Notes: generated from the letters alone by a model not told the origin. Counted from the first letter of the stretch, positions 8,228 through 17,941 are shown. The stretch: 64,000 nucleotides of DNA from Nonomuraea fuscirosea (GCF_003001935.1 NZ_PVNG01000002.1:372001-436000), one strand, 5' to 3'. Numbers and translations are program-made.

Positions 8228-8639
8228 CGTCCGCCCGGGCCATCGGTAGCACCCGGTTGTGTGGTCAACTTGGGCCCGGCGTGTGGCCGCGCTGAGCCCA
8301 GTCGTGCGGTCCCGTCGAGTGTGGTCGCGTGGTCGGGCTGTGCCTGGCGGCGTGGTCAGGATGTTGCTGGGCGTGTAACCGCGCTGGCCAGGTCACGCCC
8401 GGGAGTGGGGTTGGGTTGTGCCTGGCCCGTCCTGGTGGCTTGCCGTGGTGGTCTGGGTGTGTCCGGTTGCGTCGCCGAGGGGTGTGGTCGGGTCGCGCCT
8501 GCTTGGTAGCGCCTGGCTGGGGCGGGTGTGGCCGGCTGTGTCGCCAGGGGCGTGGTTGGAGTGTGGTCGGGGGCCTCGCTTCGTCGTGCCTGGTTGCGGG
8601 GAGGCGGTCGTGTTCGGAGGTGTGGGGCAGGCCGTGTGC
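8228..8639. other. Gene-free GT-rich stretch
   Basis: The plus strand is strongly G- and T-enriched, with recurring GTGGTCGGG, TGTGCCTGG and GTGTGGCCGG words. Open frames exist on both strands but give repetitive His/Pro/Arg or Trp/Gly/Cys strings with no family resemblance or credible start signal. Together with the adjoining repeat array this is nearly 1 kb without a supported gene. Confidence 0.55.
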
Positions 8640-9115
8640 CCAAAGACGTGGGTCGGCCATGCGTCCGGGCGCGTGGCGGGGTAGTCGTGCGTCTGAGCGT
8701 GTGGCGTAGACCGCGTCCGAACGCGTGGGGTGGCCGTGTGCCCAGAGGATGGGGTTGGCCATGCGTCCGAACGCGGGAGGTAGGCCGTGCGCCCGGGGTG
8801 TGGGGTGGGCCGCGTCCGAACGCCTGGGTAGATCGCAGGTCCGGACGTGTGGGGTAGGTCGCGGGTCCGGACCCGTGGGGCAGATCGTGCGCCCGAGCCT
8901 GTGGGGTGGCCGCGTCCGGACGCCTGGGGTAGATCGCGTGTCCGGGCGGGGTCCGTAGAACGTACGCCCGGGCTTGTGGCGTAGGCCGCGTCCGATGACG
9001 TCGTTTAGGTCGCGTCCGGACGTGGGGGGTAGATCGTGTGTCCGGGTGTGGGGCGGAGGTCGCGACTGGACGGGTGGGGAGGCCGCGCCCGGGTGCCTTG
9101 GGCGGGTGGGCGCGG
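8640..9115. repeat. Degenerate ~25-bp tandem repeat array, about 19 units
   Basis: Each unit approximates GTGGGGTAGGTC followed by GCGTCCGGACGC, with lengths of 24-27 bp. The core occurs as GCGTCCGAACGC at 8713, 8763 and 8812 and as the perfect palindrome GCGTCCGGACGC at 8912. Many units differ by several substitutions, so the array is old or selected for its palindromic core. It ends just before the 3' end of the chitinase gene. Confidence 0.75.
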
Positions 9116-9123
9116 CCTGGGGG

Positions 9124-10371
9124 TCAGTGGAGGATTGAGTACAAAGCGGTGGTGAGGGAGGCGCGGGAGTCGTCCTGGTCGATGGACCACATCATCGAGC
9201 CGCCCAGCCCCTTGAGCCGGATGTAGGCCGCCTTCTGCAGCATCACCGCCGGGTCGTCGTACGACCAGAACTCGTTGCCGTCGTACAGCCACATCGTCCC
9301 CGTGCGCAGGTCGCGGTGGCGTTTGCCGGGTTTGGTGAGGAGGTCCTTGTAGTCCTCGGTGCCGGGGGCCCATTTGCCGGGGGCGGGGCCGGTGGCGGGC
9401 TGGTAAAGGCCGTTGCCGGCGCCGGTGACGCCGGTCCAGCCCTGGCCGTACGCGGGCACGCCCACCACGAGCTTGCGGGCCGGCGCCCCACGGGAGAGGT
9501 AGTCGCGTACGGTCTGGTCGACGCTGTATTTGACCGGGTTCGGGTCGCGCCGGTCGGTGAGCAGGTTGCCGTTGTGGCCGGTCCTGGGCTCCCAGGAGCC
9601 GCGTAGGTCGTAGCCCTGGACGGTGGCGAAGTCGAGCTGCCGGAAGACGTCGCGGACCTCGAAGCCGGCGTCGATCTTGGCTGCGGCGGCCGGGAGGAAG
9701 GCGGTGAGCTGGGCCTTGGCCGAGTACGCGGTGAGCTGCTTGCGCAGTTCGCGGACGAAGAGGGTGAAGTTGCGCTTGTCCTCCGGCCTGATGACGTTGC
9801 CGTCGGCGCCGGACGAGCCCGGCCATTCCCAGTCCAGGTCGATGCCGTCGAACACGCCGGCCCCCGCGCCCGGCTCCAGTCCCGGCAGGTTGCCGCGCAG
9901 CCACAGGTCGATGCAGGAGGCCGCCAGCGCGGAGCGGGACTCGGGGGTGAGGACGGCGTCGGAGAAGTGCGCGGAGCCGGTCCAGCCGCCGAGCGAGATC
10001 ATCACCTTGAGCCCGCGGTGCTTGGCCTTGAGCTTGCGCAGCTGGTTGAGGTTGCCGTTGAGCGCCTGACCCGGGGCGTCGGCGACCCCGTCCACGCTCT
10101 GCTCGGCCGGTACGGGGCGCTGCCAGTCCGCCCACGGGTCGGCCGAGTAGCAGGCGCCCTCGGCGTTCACGAAGCCGAACGCGTAGTTGAGATGGGTGAG
10201 CTTGGCGGCGGCGCCGGAGACGTCCATGTCCCTGACGTGGTAGTTCCGGCCGTAGATGCCCCATTGGATGAAGTACGCGACCCGCTTGAAGCCGGTATGG
10301 GCCTCGGCGGGCACGGCGAGCGCCGAGAGGCCGAGTAAGAGCGACAGTGTGATCAGGACCTTCTTACGCAC
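9124..10371 (-). CDS. Secreted family 18 chitinase
   Basis: This 415-residue GH18 endochitinase-like enzyme should cleave chitin outside the cell by substrate-assisted catalysis. Residues 1-24 form a Sec signal peptide (MRKK, hydrophobic core, AEA-HT cleavage). The catalytic DGIDLDWEWP (175-184) supplies acid E182; SLGGWTGSAHFSD (126-138) and the late WSIDQDD complete the barrel signature. There is no chitin-binding module, so it is a catalytic-domain-only form. The start is GTG 10371 with GGGAG upstream. A perfect AT-rich palindrome at 10402-10420 lies in its promoter, so expression is probably repressed until chitin-derived sugars appear. Confidence 0.93.
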   Translation of the reverse strand: MRKKVLITLSLLLGLSALAVPAEAHTGFKRVAYFIQWGIYGRNYHVRDMDVSGAAAKLTHLNYAFGFVNAEGACYSADPWADWQRPVPAEQSVDGVADAPGQALNGNLNQLRKLKAKHRGLKVMISLGGWTGSAHFSDAVLTPESRSALAASCIDLWLRGNLPGLEPGAGAGVFDGIDLDWEWPGSSGADGNVIRPEDKRNFTLFVRELRKQLTAYSAKAQLTAFLPAAAAKIDAGFEVRDVFRQLDFATVQGYDLRGSWEPRTGHNGNLLTDRRDPNPVKYSVDQTVRDYLSRGAPARKLVVGVPAYGQGWTGVTGAGNGLYQPATGPAPGKWAPGTEDYKDLLTKPGKRHRDLRTGTMWLYDGNEFWSYDDPAVMLQKAAYIRLKGLGGSMMWSIDQDDSRASLTTALYSILH

Positions 10372-10401
10372 GGAGCGGCTCCCGGTGACTGCGCAGCCTT
10401 A

Positions 10402-10420
10402 TATAGGAAACTTTCCTATA
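10402..10420. promoter_or_regulatory. 19-bp palindromic operator of the chitinase gene
   Basis: TATAGGAAA, a central C, then TTTCCTATA form a perfect palindrome 31 bases before the chitinase GTG. It contains or overlaps the TATATA-like -10 box. Its shape resembles targets of ROK-family sugar repressors, which is inference; no such repressor gene is in the window. Confidence 0.6.
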
Positions 10421-10422
10421 AG

Positions 10423-11649
10423 TTAGACGCGATCGTAGAGCGGCTTCTGTCCCCCGTCAACGACCCGCGCGACCTCTTCGGGCGAGGACAGCAGACTCCA
10501 GGCGAAGGCGGGGTCGGCGAACAGCGACACCACCAGATCGGCGAGGTCCTGCCTGGTGGCGGCGGCCAGCAGCAGCCGCGCGACGTGCTCGGGTGGCGGC
10601 TGCAGGAACGCGTTCGTCCAGTCGGTGACCGGCGCCGCCGCCTCCCACATCCGCTCGGCCGTGGCGTGGGCGAACGCGGCGTCGTACGGGCCGCCGGCCG
10701 CGATGGCGTCGGCCGCGATCCAGGCGCATCTGGAGCCCAGGTTCGCGCCCTGGCCGGTGATCGGGTCGTTGACGATCCAGGCGTCGCCGACGGCCAGCGC
10801 GATCCGGCCGCCGGGCAGCTCGGCCACCGGCCGGCGTACGGTGGGTGTGATCGCGCCCTGCAGCAGGTCGTCGGGCCCCAGCAGGCCGAACTCGGCCGGG
10901 TTCAGCCCTTCGGCCAGCCGCGGCGCGTACTCGCGGATCAGCCCGGGCAGGGCGGCGGAGACCTCGTTCCACGGCATGTGGGTGACCGGCTCCAGCGGGC
11001 CGCCGGGGATCGCCTCGACGAGCAGGGTGGAGACGACGCCCTCCCGCGTCATCATCGGCAGGCGGAAGATCTCGCCCACCCCGCCGGCGATGTTGTTGGA
11101 GAAGGCGGCAGGCAGGTCGATGCCGTGGTAGAGCCCGGCGGCCAGCCTGCGCTGCGGCCGGTCGTACGGGGAGCGCGCCGGATCGCGCGGGAAGAGCTCG
11201 GCCACCGAGCGCCGTCCCGCCGCCACCACCATCAGCTCGTGCCGCCGCGACCAGCGATCCACCTGCGCCGCGTCCGGTTCCGTGGCGGCCGGCACGATCT
11301 CGCCGCCCCGTCCGGCGTAGTCGTCCATGAACGCGGGCAGCAGCAGCCGGAAGTCGACGGCGTGGAACGGCTCGCTCACGTAGCCGGTGAACTCCAGCGG
11401 CGGATCGCCCTTGATCGAGAGCGTGGCGGAGTTCATGAGGCAGGCGGGGTCGCGGAAGTGGGCGCTGCCCAGCTCCCGCTCCCGTTCCTGCGTGTGGCCC
11501 ATCCTGGCCACGGTGTTGGGCAGCCGCCCCGTACGGATCGACTCGGCCCCGCGCTCGCAGTAGAGCGTGGTCTCGACGCCGAGCTGCTGCAGCCGCAGAG
11601 CGAGGGTGAGCCCCGAGATCCCCGCCCCCACGATGCCGATGCCCGCCAT
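10423..11649 (-). CDS. FAD-dependent monooxygenase, StyA-like
   Basis: This 408-residue flavoprotein resembles styrene/indole monooxygenase oxygenase subunits. The dinucleotide-binding motif GAGISG is at residues 8-13. The second FAD motif is GDAWIVNDPITGQGANLG from residue 288. The middle section (about 70-260) would be the substrate-binding domain. Such enzymes usually take FADH2 from a separate small reductase (StyB), and no reductase gene is nearby. ATG 11649 follows GGGGGA at a good distance. The chitinase gene lies downstream but has its own promoter region. The substrate is unknown. Confidence 0.75.
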   Translation of the reverse strand: MAGIGIVGAGISGLTLALRLQQLGVETTLYCERGAESIRTGRLPNTVARMGHTQERERELGSAHFRDPACLMNSATLSIKGDPPLEFTGYVSEPFHAVDFRLLLPAFMDDYAGRGGEIVPAATEPDAAQVDRWSRRHELMVVAAGRRSVAELFPRDPARSPYDRPQRRLAAGLYHGIDLPAAFSNNIAGGVGEIFRLPMMTREGVVSTLLVEAIPGGPLEPVTHMPWNEVSAALPGLIREYAPRLAEGLNPAEFGLLGPDDLLQGAITPTVRRPVAELPGGRIALAVGDAWIVNDPITGQGANLGSRCAWIAADAIAAGGPYDAAFAHATAERMWEAAAPVTDWTNAFLQPPPEHVARLLLAAATRQDLADLVVSLFADPAFAWSLLSSPEEVARVVDGGQKPLYDRV

Positions 11650-11742
11650 GGTGTTTCCCCCTTCGCCGGTATCACATCAGTTGACATGTCCTGACTTGCA
11701 GTCGGATTGGAGCACTCTTGGGAGGCGGGCACACTGGTAGGT

Positions 11743-12963
11743 GTGCCATCCACCCTGCCTGACGGCGATCCCGCGCCCACCACGGGCGAACTGCCCGACA
11801 GCGCCCTCCGGGGCCTCGGCGAGCGCCCGTTCGGCTTCTACGTGCACGTGCCGTTCTGCGTGACCCGCTGCGGCTACTGCGACTTCAACACCTACACCGC
11901 CGCCGAGCTCGGCCCCGGCGCCTCCCACCACGACTACGCCGACACGGTCGTGACGGAGATCCGCCTGGCGCGCCGCGTCCTGGGCGGCACCGAGCTGCCG
12001 GTGGAGACGGTGTTCTTCGGCGGGGGCACGCCCACCCTGCTGCCGCCCGAGGACCTGGCCAGGATCCTGGCCGCGATCGACTCCGAGTTCGGGCTGGCGC
12101 CTGGGGCGGAGGTCACCACGGAGGCCAACCCCGAGTCGGTCGATCCGTCGTCCCTGGAGAAGCTGCGTCACGGCGGGTTCAACCGGATCAGCTTCGGCAT
12201 GCAGAGCGCGCGCGAGCACGTGCTGCGGGTCCTCGACCGGCAGCACACGCCGGGCCGGGCCGCGGCGGCGGTCAAGGAGGCCAGGCAGGCCGGGTTCGAT
12301 CACGTCAACCTCGATCTGATCTACAGCACTCCGGGTGAGACCGACGACGACTGGCGGGCCTCGCTGTCCGCGGCGATCGAGGCCGGCCCCGACCACGTGT
12401 CGGCGTACTCGCTGATCGTCGAGGAGGGCACCCGCCTGGCGGCCAGGATCCGGCGCGGCGAGCTGCCCATGCCCGACGACGACGTGGCCGCCGACCGCTA
12501 CCTGATCGCCGACGAACTGCTCTCCAGTGCCGGTCTGCGCTGGTACGAGGTGTCCAACTGGGCGGTGGACGACGCCGCCCGCTGCCGGCACAACCTGCTC
12601 TACTGGACCGGCGGCGACTGGTGGGCGGCCGGCCCCGGCGCGCACAGCCACGTCGGCGGCACCCGCTGGTGGAACGTCAAACATCCGGCCGCCTACGCGC
12701 AACGGCTGGCCGGCGGCGCCTCGCCCGCCCACGCGCGCGAGGTGCTCGGCCAGGACGACCGCGACGCCGAGCGGCTGATGCTGGAGCTGCGGCTGGCCTC
12801 CGGCTACCCGCTGGCGCGGGTGGCGCCGGCCGCCCGCCCGGCCGTGGCGAGCGCCCTGGCGCGCGGGCTGCTGGAGCCCGAGCCGTTCAAGGCGGGCCTG
12901 ATGGTGCTCACCCTCCAGGGTCGGCTGCTCGCCGACGCCCTCGTCAGGGACCTCCTGGTATGA
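11743..12963 (+). CDS. hemW: Radical SAM heme chaperone HemW
   Basis: This 406-residue protein belongs to the oxygen-independent coproporphyrinogen oxidase-like family, whose HemW branch binds and inserts heme. The [4Fe-4S] motif CVTRCGYC places C39, C43 and C46 as ligands; the conserved FFGGGTPTLL and GPGAHSHVGG segments follow. It lacks the extended N-terminus of true HemN. GTG 11743 is chosen; an in-frame ATG at 11707 would add 12 unconserved residues. It is divergent from the FAD monooxygenase gene. In actinomycetes hemW commonly lies between lepA and hrcA, as here. Confidence 0.92.
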   Translation: MPSTLPDGDPAPTTGELPDSALRGLGERPFGFYVHVPFCVTRCGYCDFNTYTAAELGPGASHHDYADTVVTEIRLARRVLGGTELPVETVFFGGGTPTLLPPEDLARILAAIDSEFGLAPGAEVTTEANPESVDPSSLEKLRHGGFNRISFGMQSAREHVLRVLDRQHTPGRAAAAVKEARQAGFDHVNLDLIYSTPGETDDDWRASLSAAIEAGPDHVSAYSLIVEEGTRLAARIRRGELPMPDDDVAADRYLIADELLSSAGLRWYEVSNWAVDDAARCRHNLLYWTGGDWWAAGPGAHSHVGGTRWWNVKHPAAYAQRLAGGASPAHAREVLGQDDRDAERLMLELRLASGYPLARVAPAARPAVASALARGLLEPEPFKAGLMVLTLQGRLLADALVRDLLV

Positions 12964-12969
12964 GGGGGT

Positions 12970-13953
12970 CTAGGTGATCATCCGGATGGAGAACGGGTAG
13001 CGGTACGGCTGGCCCTTGTTGCTGGCCACGGCGGCCTGGATGTGGAAGATCAGGGACAGCACCCAGATGACCGGCAGGAGCAGGACACCGATGAAGATGA
13101 CCGTCAGGATGCCCGCGACGAGGTAGCCGATGAACATCGTGATCTGGAAGTTCAGCGCCTCCGCCGCCTGATCCCGGACATAGGGGGACTCGTCCTTCTT
13201 CATCAGGTAGATGATCAGCGGGCCGATCCACGAGACCAGCAGGCCGAGCAGGTGCGACAGCATCGCCATGGTGGTGTCGTCGGTGCCGGGGCGGGGGCCG
13301 AACCTGCCGGGGACGTACGGCTCGCCACGGCCGGGAGCGTAACCGTGGGGCTGCCCGTAGCCGGGCTGACCGCCGTGACCGGGCTGACCGTAGCCCGCTT
13401 GCCCGTAGCCCGCTTGACCGTAGTTGGGCTGGCTGGGACCGGGCTGGCCGTAGTTCGGGATCGAGCTGGGCTGCTGCCCGTACGGGAGTTGCTGACCGGA
13501 CGGGTTCTGCTGCCCGTACCCGGGTTGCTGCCCATAACCCGGCTGTGAGCTGGGCTGTTGACCGTATCCGGGTTGCTGGCCGTACCCGGGCTGAGAGCCG
13601 GGTTGCTGGCCGTACCCGGGCTGAGAGCCGGGTTGCTGGCCGTACCCGGGCTGAGAGCCGGGTTGCTGGCCGTACCCGGGCTGAGAGCCGGGTTGCTGGC
13701 CGTACCCGGGCTGAGAGCCGGGTTGCTGGCCGTACCCGGGCTGAGAGCCGGGTTGCTGGCCGTACCCGGGCTGAGAGCCGGGTTGCTGGCCGTACCCCGG
13801 CTGTGAGCTGGGCTGCTGGCCGTAGGACGGCTGTGAGCCGGGTTGCTGCCCGTAGCCGGGCTGGGGGCCGGACGCCGGAGGCTGGATGTCGGCCGCGGAG
13901 ATCTTCTTGGTGGCGTCGTCATCGGGCGGCGGCTGGGGCGGGTCCTGGCTCAT
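12970..13953 (-). CDS. DUF4870 membrane protein with PGYGQQ repeat tail
   Basis: This 327-residue protein has an intrinsically disordered N-terminal half made of [10 protein letters not shown] decapeptides. A C-terminal DUF4870 domain follows (about 225-327; [42 protein letters not shown]), with three membrane helices. The function of DUF4870 is unknown. ATG 13951-13953 overlaps the TGA of the DUF3097 gene (ATGA), so the two are coupled. The repeat DNA contains seven identical 30-bp copies, implying recent expansion. The tail composition resembles condensate-forming or cell-envelope adaptor tails, which is inference. Confidence 0.85.
   Translation of the reverse strand: MSQDPPQPPPDDDATKKISAADIQPPASGPQPGYGQQPGSQPSYGQQPSSQPGYGQQPGSQPGYGQQPGSQPGYGQQPGSQPGYGQQPGSQPGYGQQPGSQPGYGQQPGSQPGYGQQPGSQPGYGQQPGYGQQPSSQPGYGQQPGYGQQNPSGQQLPYGQQPSSIPNYGQPGPSQPNYGQAGYGQAGYGQPGHGGQPGYGQPHGYAPGRGEPYVPGRFGPRPGTDDTTMAMLSHLLGLLVSWIGPLIIYLMKKDESPYVRDQAAEALNFQITMFIGYLVAGILTVIFIGVLLLPVIWVLSLIFHIQAAVASNKGQPYRYPFSIRMIT
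13561..13860. repeat. 30-bp tandem repeat with seven identical copies
   Basis: The unit starts GGTTGCTGGCCGTACCCGGG and ends CTGAGAGCCG. Copies at 13571-13600, 13601-13630 and so on to 13751-13780 are identical. Diverged copies flank them on both sides. The length is a multiple of three, so changes in copy number keep the frame. Confidence 0.95.
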
Positions 13954-14777
13954 GGTGCCTCCGTAACGAAGTCGATCAGTTCCTCGACCCGGCCGAGCAG
14001 TTCCGGCTCCAGGTCCGTGTACGTCGAGACGGCGCCGAGAATGCGCCGCCAGGCCTGCGCCGGCTCCATCCGCCAGCCCAGGGCCGCGATCACCCCCTCC
14101 TTCCACGGCACCCCGCGCGGCACGTCCGGCCAGGCGGGGATGCGCAGCACGGAGGGTTTGACCGCCTGCCAGATGTCGATGTACGGATGCCCCACCACGA
14201 GCACGTCCGGCGAGGTGATCTCGGCGGCGATCCTGCTCTCCTTGGAGCCGGGCACCAGGTGGTCCACCAGCACGCCCAGCCGGCGCCCCGGCTCGGGGCC
14301 GAACTCGGCCACGATGGCGGGCAGGTCGTCCACGCCTTCGAGGTATTCGACCACGACCCCCTCGACCCGCAGGTCGTGGCCCCAGATCTTCTCGACGAGG
14401 GCCGCGTCGTGAACGCCCTCCACGTAGATGCGGCTCTGCCTGGCGACCCTGGCCCGCAGCCCCTCCACGGCCACGGAGCCCGAGGCGCTGCGCCGGGGCG
14501 CGGCGGGGGCGGCGGCGGGACGTACCAAGGTCACGGGCTTGCCCTCCAGGAGGAAGGCGGCGGGCGCCAGCGGGAACAGGCGGCGTTTGCCGAACCGGTC
14601 CTCCAGCGTGACGGCCTCCTTGTCGCAGGCCACCACGGCGCCGCAGAAGCCGCTGTCGGCGTCCTCGACGACCAGATCCATCTCGGCGGGCACCTTGGGG
14701 ATCTTCCCCTTGCCCGGCCGACGCCAGTTTCCCGCCAGAACATCGCCCTCGTACACACGGGGACCGTAGCAAATCAC
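13950..14777 (-). CDS. DUF3097 family protein
   Basis: This protein of about 275 residues belongs to an actinobacterial family of unknown function. A small N-terminal domain ([32 protein letters not shown]) is followed by a Toprim-like half beginning [18 protein letters not shown], with [15 protein letters not shown] later. The Toprim-like EG...D pattern suggests a nucleic-acid or nucleotide function, but this is inference. GTG 14777 overlaps the upstream TGA as GTGA. A second GTG at 14756 begins [11 protein letters not shown], closer to the family N-terminus, and has TACGGT just upstream, so either start is possible. Confidence 0.82.
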   Translation of the reverse strand: MICYGPRVYEGDVLAGNWRRPGKGKIPKVPAEMDLVVEDADSGFCGAVVACDKEAVTLEDRFGKRRLFPLAPAAFLLEGKPVTLVRPAAAPAAPRRSASGSVAVEGLRARVARQSRIYVEGVHDAALVEKIWGHDLRVEGVVVEYLEGVDDLPAIVAEFGPEPGRRLGVLVDHLVPGSKESRIAAEITSPDVLVVGHPYIDIWQAVKPSVLRIPAWPDVPRGVPWKEGVIAALGWRMEPAQAWRRILGAVSTYTDLEPELLGRVEELIDFVTEAP

Positions 14778-15616
14778 CCGCTGACCGCAAGGCGCTTGCG
14801 CGCGCCGCTACGTCGGACCAGGACGACGACCGTGCCGGCGACGGCGGCCAGCAGGCCCGCGCCGGGCAGCAGGAACAGCCCCGCCAGCCCGCCGGTGACG
14901 CCGCCCAGGCTGGACAGGACGTCGCGGCCCACGCCGTAGCGGACGGTGGCCTGCTCCTGGTTGGCGCAGGTGAGCTGGTAGTCGCCCTTGGCCGGCGCGT
15001 TGATCACGAGGATCTCCTGCCAGGTCGTGTCGTTCCAGGTGACACTCTGGTTCCCCGGGACCTTGGCGAGCCTGGCCTGGCCGGGGCCGCCGGAGATGGC
15101 GCAGTCGTAGGAGATGCGGGCGGCGCTGGCGACGTACACGGCGGGTTTGTCGGCCGGATCGACCGTCACCGTGATGCTCTCGCCGGACTCGAACGTCTTC
15201 GTCGGCGCCATGTCCGCCACGCTGCTCACCAAACCGCCGCCGAACAGGGCCACGCCCGCCACCGCGCACGCCAGGAACACGCCCCAGGCGGCGGCGAGCC
15301 ACCACAGGCTGGGTTTTATGGCTTTGGAGTCTATTCGTGGCGGAAATTGGGCCTGTTGGCCGTATTGTCCGTACTGAGGTGGCGGGCCGAACTGGGTGGG
15401 CTCACCGTACTGCGGCGGCTGCCCGTGGGGCGGAGGCTGTCCGTACTGGGGCGGCTGTCCCTGCGGCGGCTGCCCGTAAGGCGGTTGCCCGTACGGTGAC
15501 TGTCCGTAGGGTTGTGAGCCGGGCTGCGGCCCGTACTGAGGAGGTTGCGGCTGACCGTGGTGGGGCCCCTGCTCAGACGGGGGGCCGTACGGCCGGGGCT
15601 GAGAATCGTCGGTCAT
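14774..15616 (-). CDS. Membrane protein with Gln/Pro/Gly-rich N-terminal tail
   Basis: This 280-residue protein has an ~85-residue disordered tail of GQPPQYGQP repeats. A membrane helix (about 103-125), an extracytoplasmic segment of ~105 residues with two cysteines (YDCAISGG and LTCANQEQ) and a second helix near the C-terminus follow. The outer segment looks like a small beta-sandwich, and the two cysteines could form a disulfide. No family is recognised. The disordered tail is of the same type as in the DUF4870 protein two genes downstream; all three genes are coupled by 4-base overlaps. Confidence 0.75.
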   Translation of the reverse strand: MTDDSQPRPYGPPSEQGPHHGQPQPPQYGPQPGSQPYGQSPYGQPPYGQPPQGQPPQYGQPPPHGQPPQYGEPTQFGPPPQYGQYGQQAQFPPRIDSKAIKPSLWWLAAAWGVFLACAVAGVALFGGGLVSSVADMAPTKTFESGESITVTVDPADKPAVYVASAARISYDCAISGGPGQARLAKVPGNQSVTWNDTTWQEILVINAPAKGDYQLTCANQEQATVRYGVGRDVLSSLGGVTGGLAGLFLLPGAGLLAAVAGTVVVLVRRSGARKRLAVSG

Positions 15617-15705
15617 GCTGGCCAGTCTGAGGCCTGTCGCTCACACCACGCCAGCAGCAGGATGGGACCCGCTGTTATCGCACCTTGTGGGCGAGAGCCG
15701 TACAC

Positions 15706-15732
15706 TTGGCACTCGGGAACACAGAGTGCTAG
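15706..15732 (+). promoter_or_regulatory. CIRCE operator of hrcA-dnaJ
   Basis: TTGGCACTC (15706-15714), 9 bases, then GAGTGCTAG (15724-15732) match the CIRCE inverted repeat bound by HrcA. TACACT (15701-15706) is a probable -10 box overlapping its left edge, so HrcA binding should block transcription. Confidence 0.92.
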
Positions 15733-15773
15733 ACACCGCGTTCCTGAAAGAGACAGAGGCAGGAGGTGAGCAC

Positions 15774-16787
15774 GTGCTCGACGAACGGAAGCTGGCTGTG
15801 CTCAGGGCCATTGTCGAAGACTACGTGTCCACCAACGAACCGGTGGGCTCCAAGGCGCTCGCCGAGCGTCACAACCTGAAGGTCTCCCCGGCCACGGTCA
15901 GAAACGACATGGCCGCGCTGGAGGAGGAGGGTTACATCACCCAGCCGCACACCAGCGCGGGCCGCGTGCCGACGGACAAGGGCTACCGCCTGTTCGTCGA
16001 CCGGCTCTCGCAGGTGAAGCCGCTGTCCGGAGCCGAGCGCAGAGCCATCGAGACGTTCCTGGCCGGCGCGGTCGACCTCGACGACGTGGTCACCCGCACC
16101 GTCCGGCTGCTCGCGCAGCTGACCCGGCAGGTCGCGGTCGTGCAATATCCGACGCTGACCCGTTCGACGGTCAGGCACGTCGAGCTGGTCCCGCTGAGCG
16201 ACCGGCGGGTCATGCTGGTGCTGATCACCAACACCGGCCGCGTCGAGCAGCGCGTGGTCGAGCTGCCCGAGGTGGTGGAGGACGCCCGCATCGCGCACCT
16301 GCGCGCCGTGCTCAACTCCTGCCTCGACGGCTGCGGCCTGAGCAGCGTGCCCGACCTGGTCGCCGACCTGCCCGAGCGGCTGCCCCTCGAAGACCGGCCC
16401 GTGGTGGCCACGGTCCTGTCGGTCCTGCTCGAGACGCTGGTCGAGCGGCACGACGAGAAGATCGTGTTCGCCGGCGCGGCCAACCTCGCCGGCGCCGACT
16501 TCACCACCGGCCTGCGCGACGTGCTGGAGGCGCTGGAGGAGCAGGTCGTCCTCATGCGGCTGCTCGGCGAGACAACCTCAGACACCCCGTCCGCGCTCAC
16601 CGTGCGCATCGGCGCGGAAAACCCCTACCTGCGGGGGACATCCATCGTCGCGACCGGATACGGTTCTGGCGACAACCAACTGGCCCGGCTCGGCGTACTC
16701 GGGCCGACCAGGATGGATTATCCCGTGACGATGGGCGCCGTACGCGCGGTGGCACGCTACGTCAGCCAGATACTGGCTGCATCATAA
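15774..16787 (+). CDS. hrcA: Heat-inducible transcription repressor HrcA
   Basis: This 337-residue repressor controls heat-shock genes through CIRCE. The winged-helix domain has [48 protein letters not shown] (about 18-68), and a GAF-like dimerisation domain follows. GTG 15774 is chosen because AGGAGG lies at 15761-15766 and the next residues [16 protein letters not shown] match the family. A CIRCE site 41 bases upstream implies autoregulation. It is followed after 11 bases by dnaJ and is co-transcribed with it. Confidence 0.96.
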   Translation: MLDERKLAVLRAIVEDYVSTNEPVGSKALAERHNLKVSPATVRNDMAALEEEGYITQPHTSAGRVPTDKGYRLFVDRLSQVKPLSGAERRAIETFLAGAVDLDDVVTRTVRLLAQLTRQVAVVQYPTLTRSTVRHVELVPLSDRRVMLVLITNTGRVEQRVVELPEVVEDARIAHLRAVLNSCLDGCGLSSVPDLVADLPERLPLEDRPVVATVLSVLLETLVERHDEKIVFAGAANLAGADFTTGLRDVLEALEEQVVLMRLLGETTSDTPSALTVRIGAENPYLRGTSIVATGYGSGDNQLARLGVLGPTRMDYPVTMGAVRAVARYVSQILAAS

Positions 16788-16798
16788 GAGGTCGATAA

Positions 16799-17941
16799 GT
16801 GGCAAACAGCGACTACTACGCCACCCTCGGGGTGCGCCGTGACGCGAGTCAGGACGAGATCAAGAAGGCGTACCGCCGACTCGCCCGTGAGCTGCACCCC
16901 GACGTGAACCCCGATCCTGAGACCCAGGAGCGGTTCAAGGAGATCACGCAGGCCTACGAGGTGCTCTCCGACCCCAACAAGCGCCAGATGTACGACCTGG
17001 GTGGCGACCCCTTCGGCGGTGCGGGAGCGGGCGCGGGCGCCGCGGGCGGGTTCGGCGCGGGCTTCCCGTTCAGCGACATCATGGACGCCTTCTTCGGCAC
17101 GGCGGCCGGCGCCCGCGGGCCGCGCTCACGCGCCCGCAGGGGCCGCAACGCCACCATCCGGGTGGAGCTCGACCTGCGCGAGACGGCGTTCGGCACCACC
17201 CGCGAACTGGCCGTCGACACGGCCGTGGTGTGCGAGGTGTGCCACGGCGCCGGCGCCGCGCAGGGCACCCACCCCGACACCTGTGACATGTGCAACGGGC
17301 GCGGTGAGATCTCCCAGGTCACCCGCTCCTTCCTGGGCCAGGTCATGACCTCGCGGCCGTGCCCCCAGTGCGGTGGTTTCGGGACGATCATCCGCCACCC
17401 CTGCCAGGAGTGCTCCGGCGACGGCCGGGTGCGCACCCGCCGGACGATCAAGGTCCGCATCCCCGCCGGCGTCGAGGACGGCACGCACATCCAGCTCGCC
17501 GGCGAGGGCGAGGTCGGCCCGGGCGGCGGCCCGCCGGGAGACCTCTTCCTGGAGATCGTCGAGCGCCCCCACGAGATCTTCGAACGGCGCGGCGACGACC
17601 TCCACTGCACCGTGCAGATCCCGATGACGGCCGCCGCGCTCGGCACCGTGCTGGCGGTGGAGACGCTCGACGGCTCCGAGGAGATCGACGTCCGCCCCGG
17701 CACCCAGTCCGGCCAGGTCATCACCATGTACGGCCGGGGCGTGCAGCGCCTCAACGAGTCCGGCAGGGGCGACCTGCTCATCCACGTCAACGTCGAGACG
17801 CCGACCCGGCTCGACACCGCCCAGGAAGAACTGCTCCGCGAGCTGTCCAGGCAGCGGGGTGAGGAGCGCCCGCCTGGCAAGTTCGCACCGGGTCAGCAGG
17901 GTTTTTTCTCCCGCCTGCGTGACGCCTTCAACGGCCGTTGA
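16799..17941 (+). CDS. dnaJ: Chaperone DnaJ (DnaJ2 type)
   Basis: This 380-residue Hsp40 stimulates DnaK ATPase activity and delivers substrates. The J domain has HPD at residues 33-35, followed by a Gly/Ala/Phe-rich linker (about 68-100). Four zinc-binding CxxCxGxG repeats follow ([32 protein letters not shown]), then the C-terminal peptide-binding domains. The GTG start is at 16799. Actinomycetes usually have one dnaJ with dnaK-grpE and a second with hrcA; this is the second. Confidence 0.97.
   Translation: MANSDYYATLGVRRDASQDEIKKAYRRLARELHPDVNPDPETQERFKEITQAYEVLSDPNKRQMYDLGGDPFGGAGAGAGAAGGFGAGFPFSDIMDAFFGTAAGARGPRSRARRGRNATIRVELDLRETAFGTTRELAVDTAVVCEVCHGAGAAQGTHPDTCDMCNGRGEISQVTRSFLGQVMTSRPCPQCGGFGTIIRHPCQECSGDGRVRTRRTIKVRIPAGVEDGTHIQLAGEGEVGPGGGPPGDLFLEIVERPHEIFERRGDDLHCTVQIPMTAAALGTVLAVETLDGSEEIDVRPGTQSGQVITMYGRGVQRLNESGRGDLLIHVNVETPTRLDTAQEELLRELSRQRGEERPPGKFAPGQQGFFSRLRDAFNGR

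Noticed and set aside
8265..8762. 165-codon minus-strand frame in the gene-free region
   Set aside because: The His/Pro/Arg/Thr-rich product simply reflects the GT-rich repeats on the other strand; there is no start signal or family resemblance.
8640..9115. Possible CRISPR array
   Set aside because: Units are contiguous and degenerate, without unique spacers, and no cas genes are present.
12970..14790. Single 606-codon frame across the DUF4870 gene and the DUF3097 region
   Set aside because: The upstream part is out of frame with the well-supported DUF3097 gene; the DUF4870 protein has its own ATG overlapping the DUF3097 stop.
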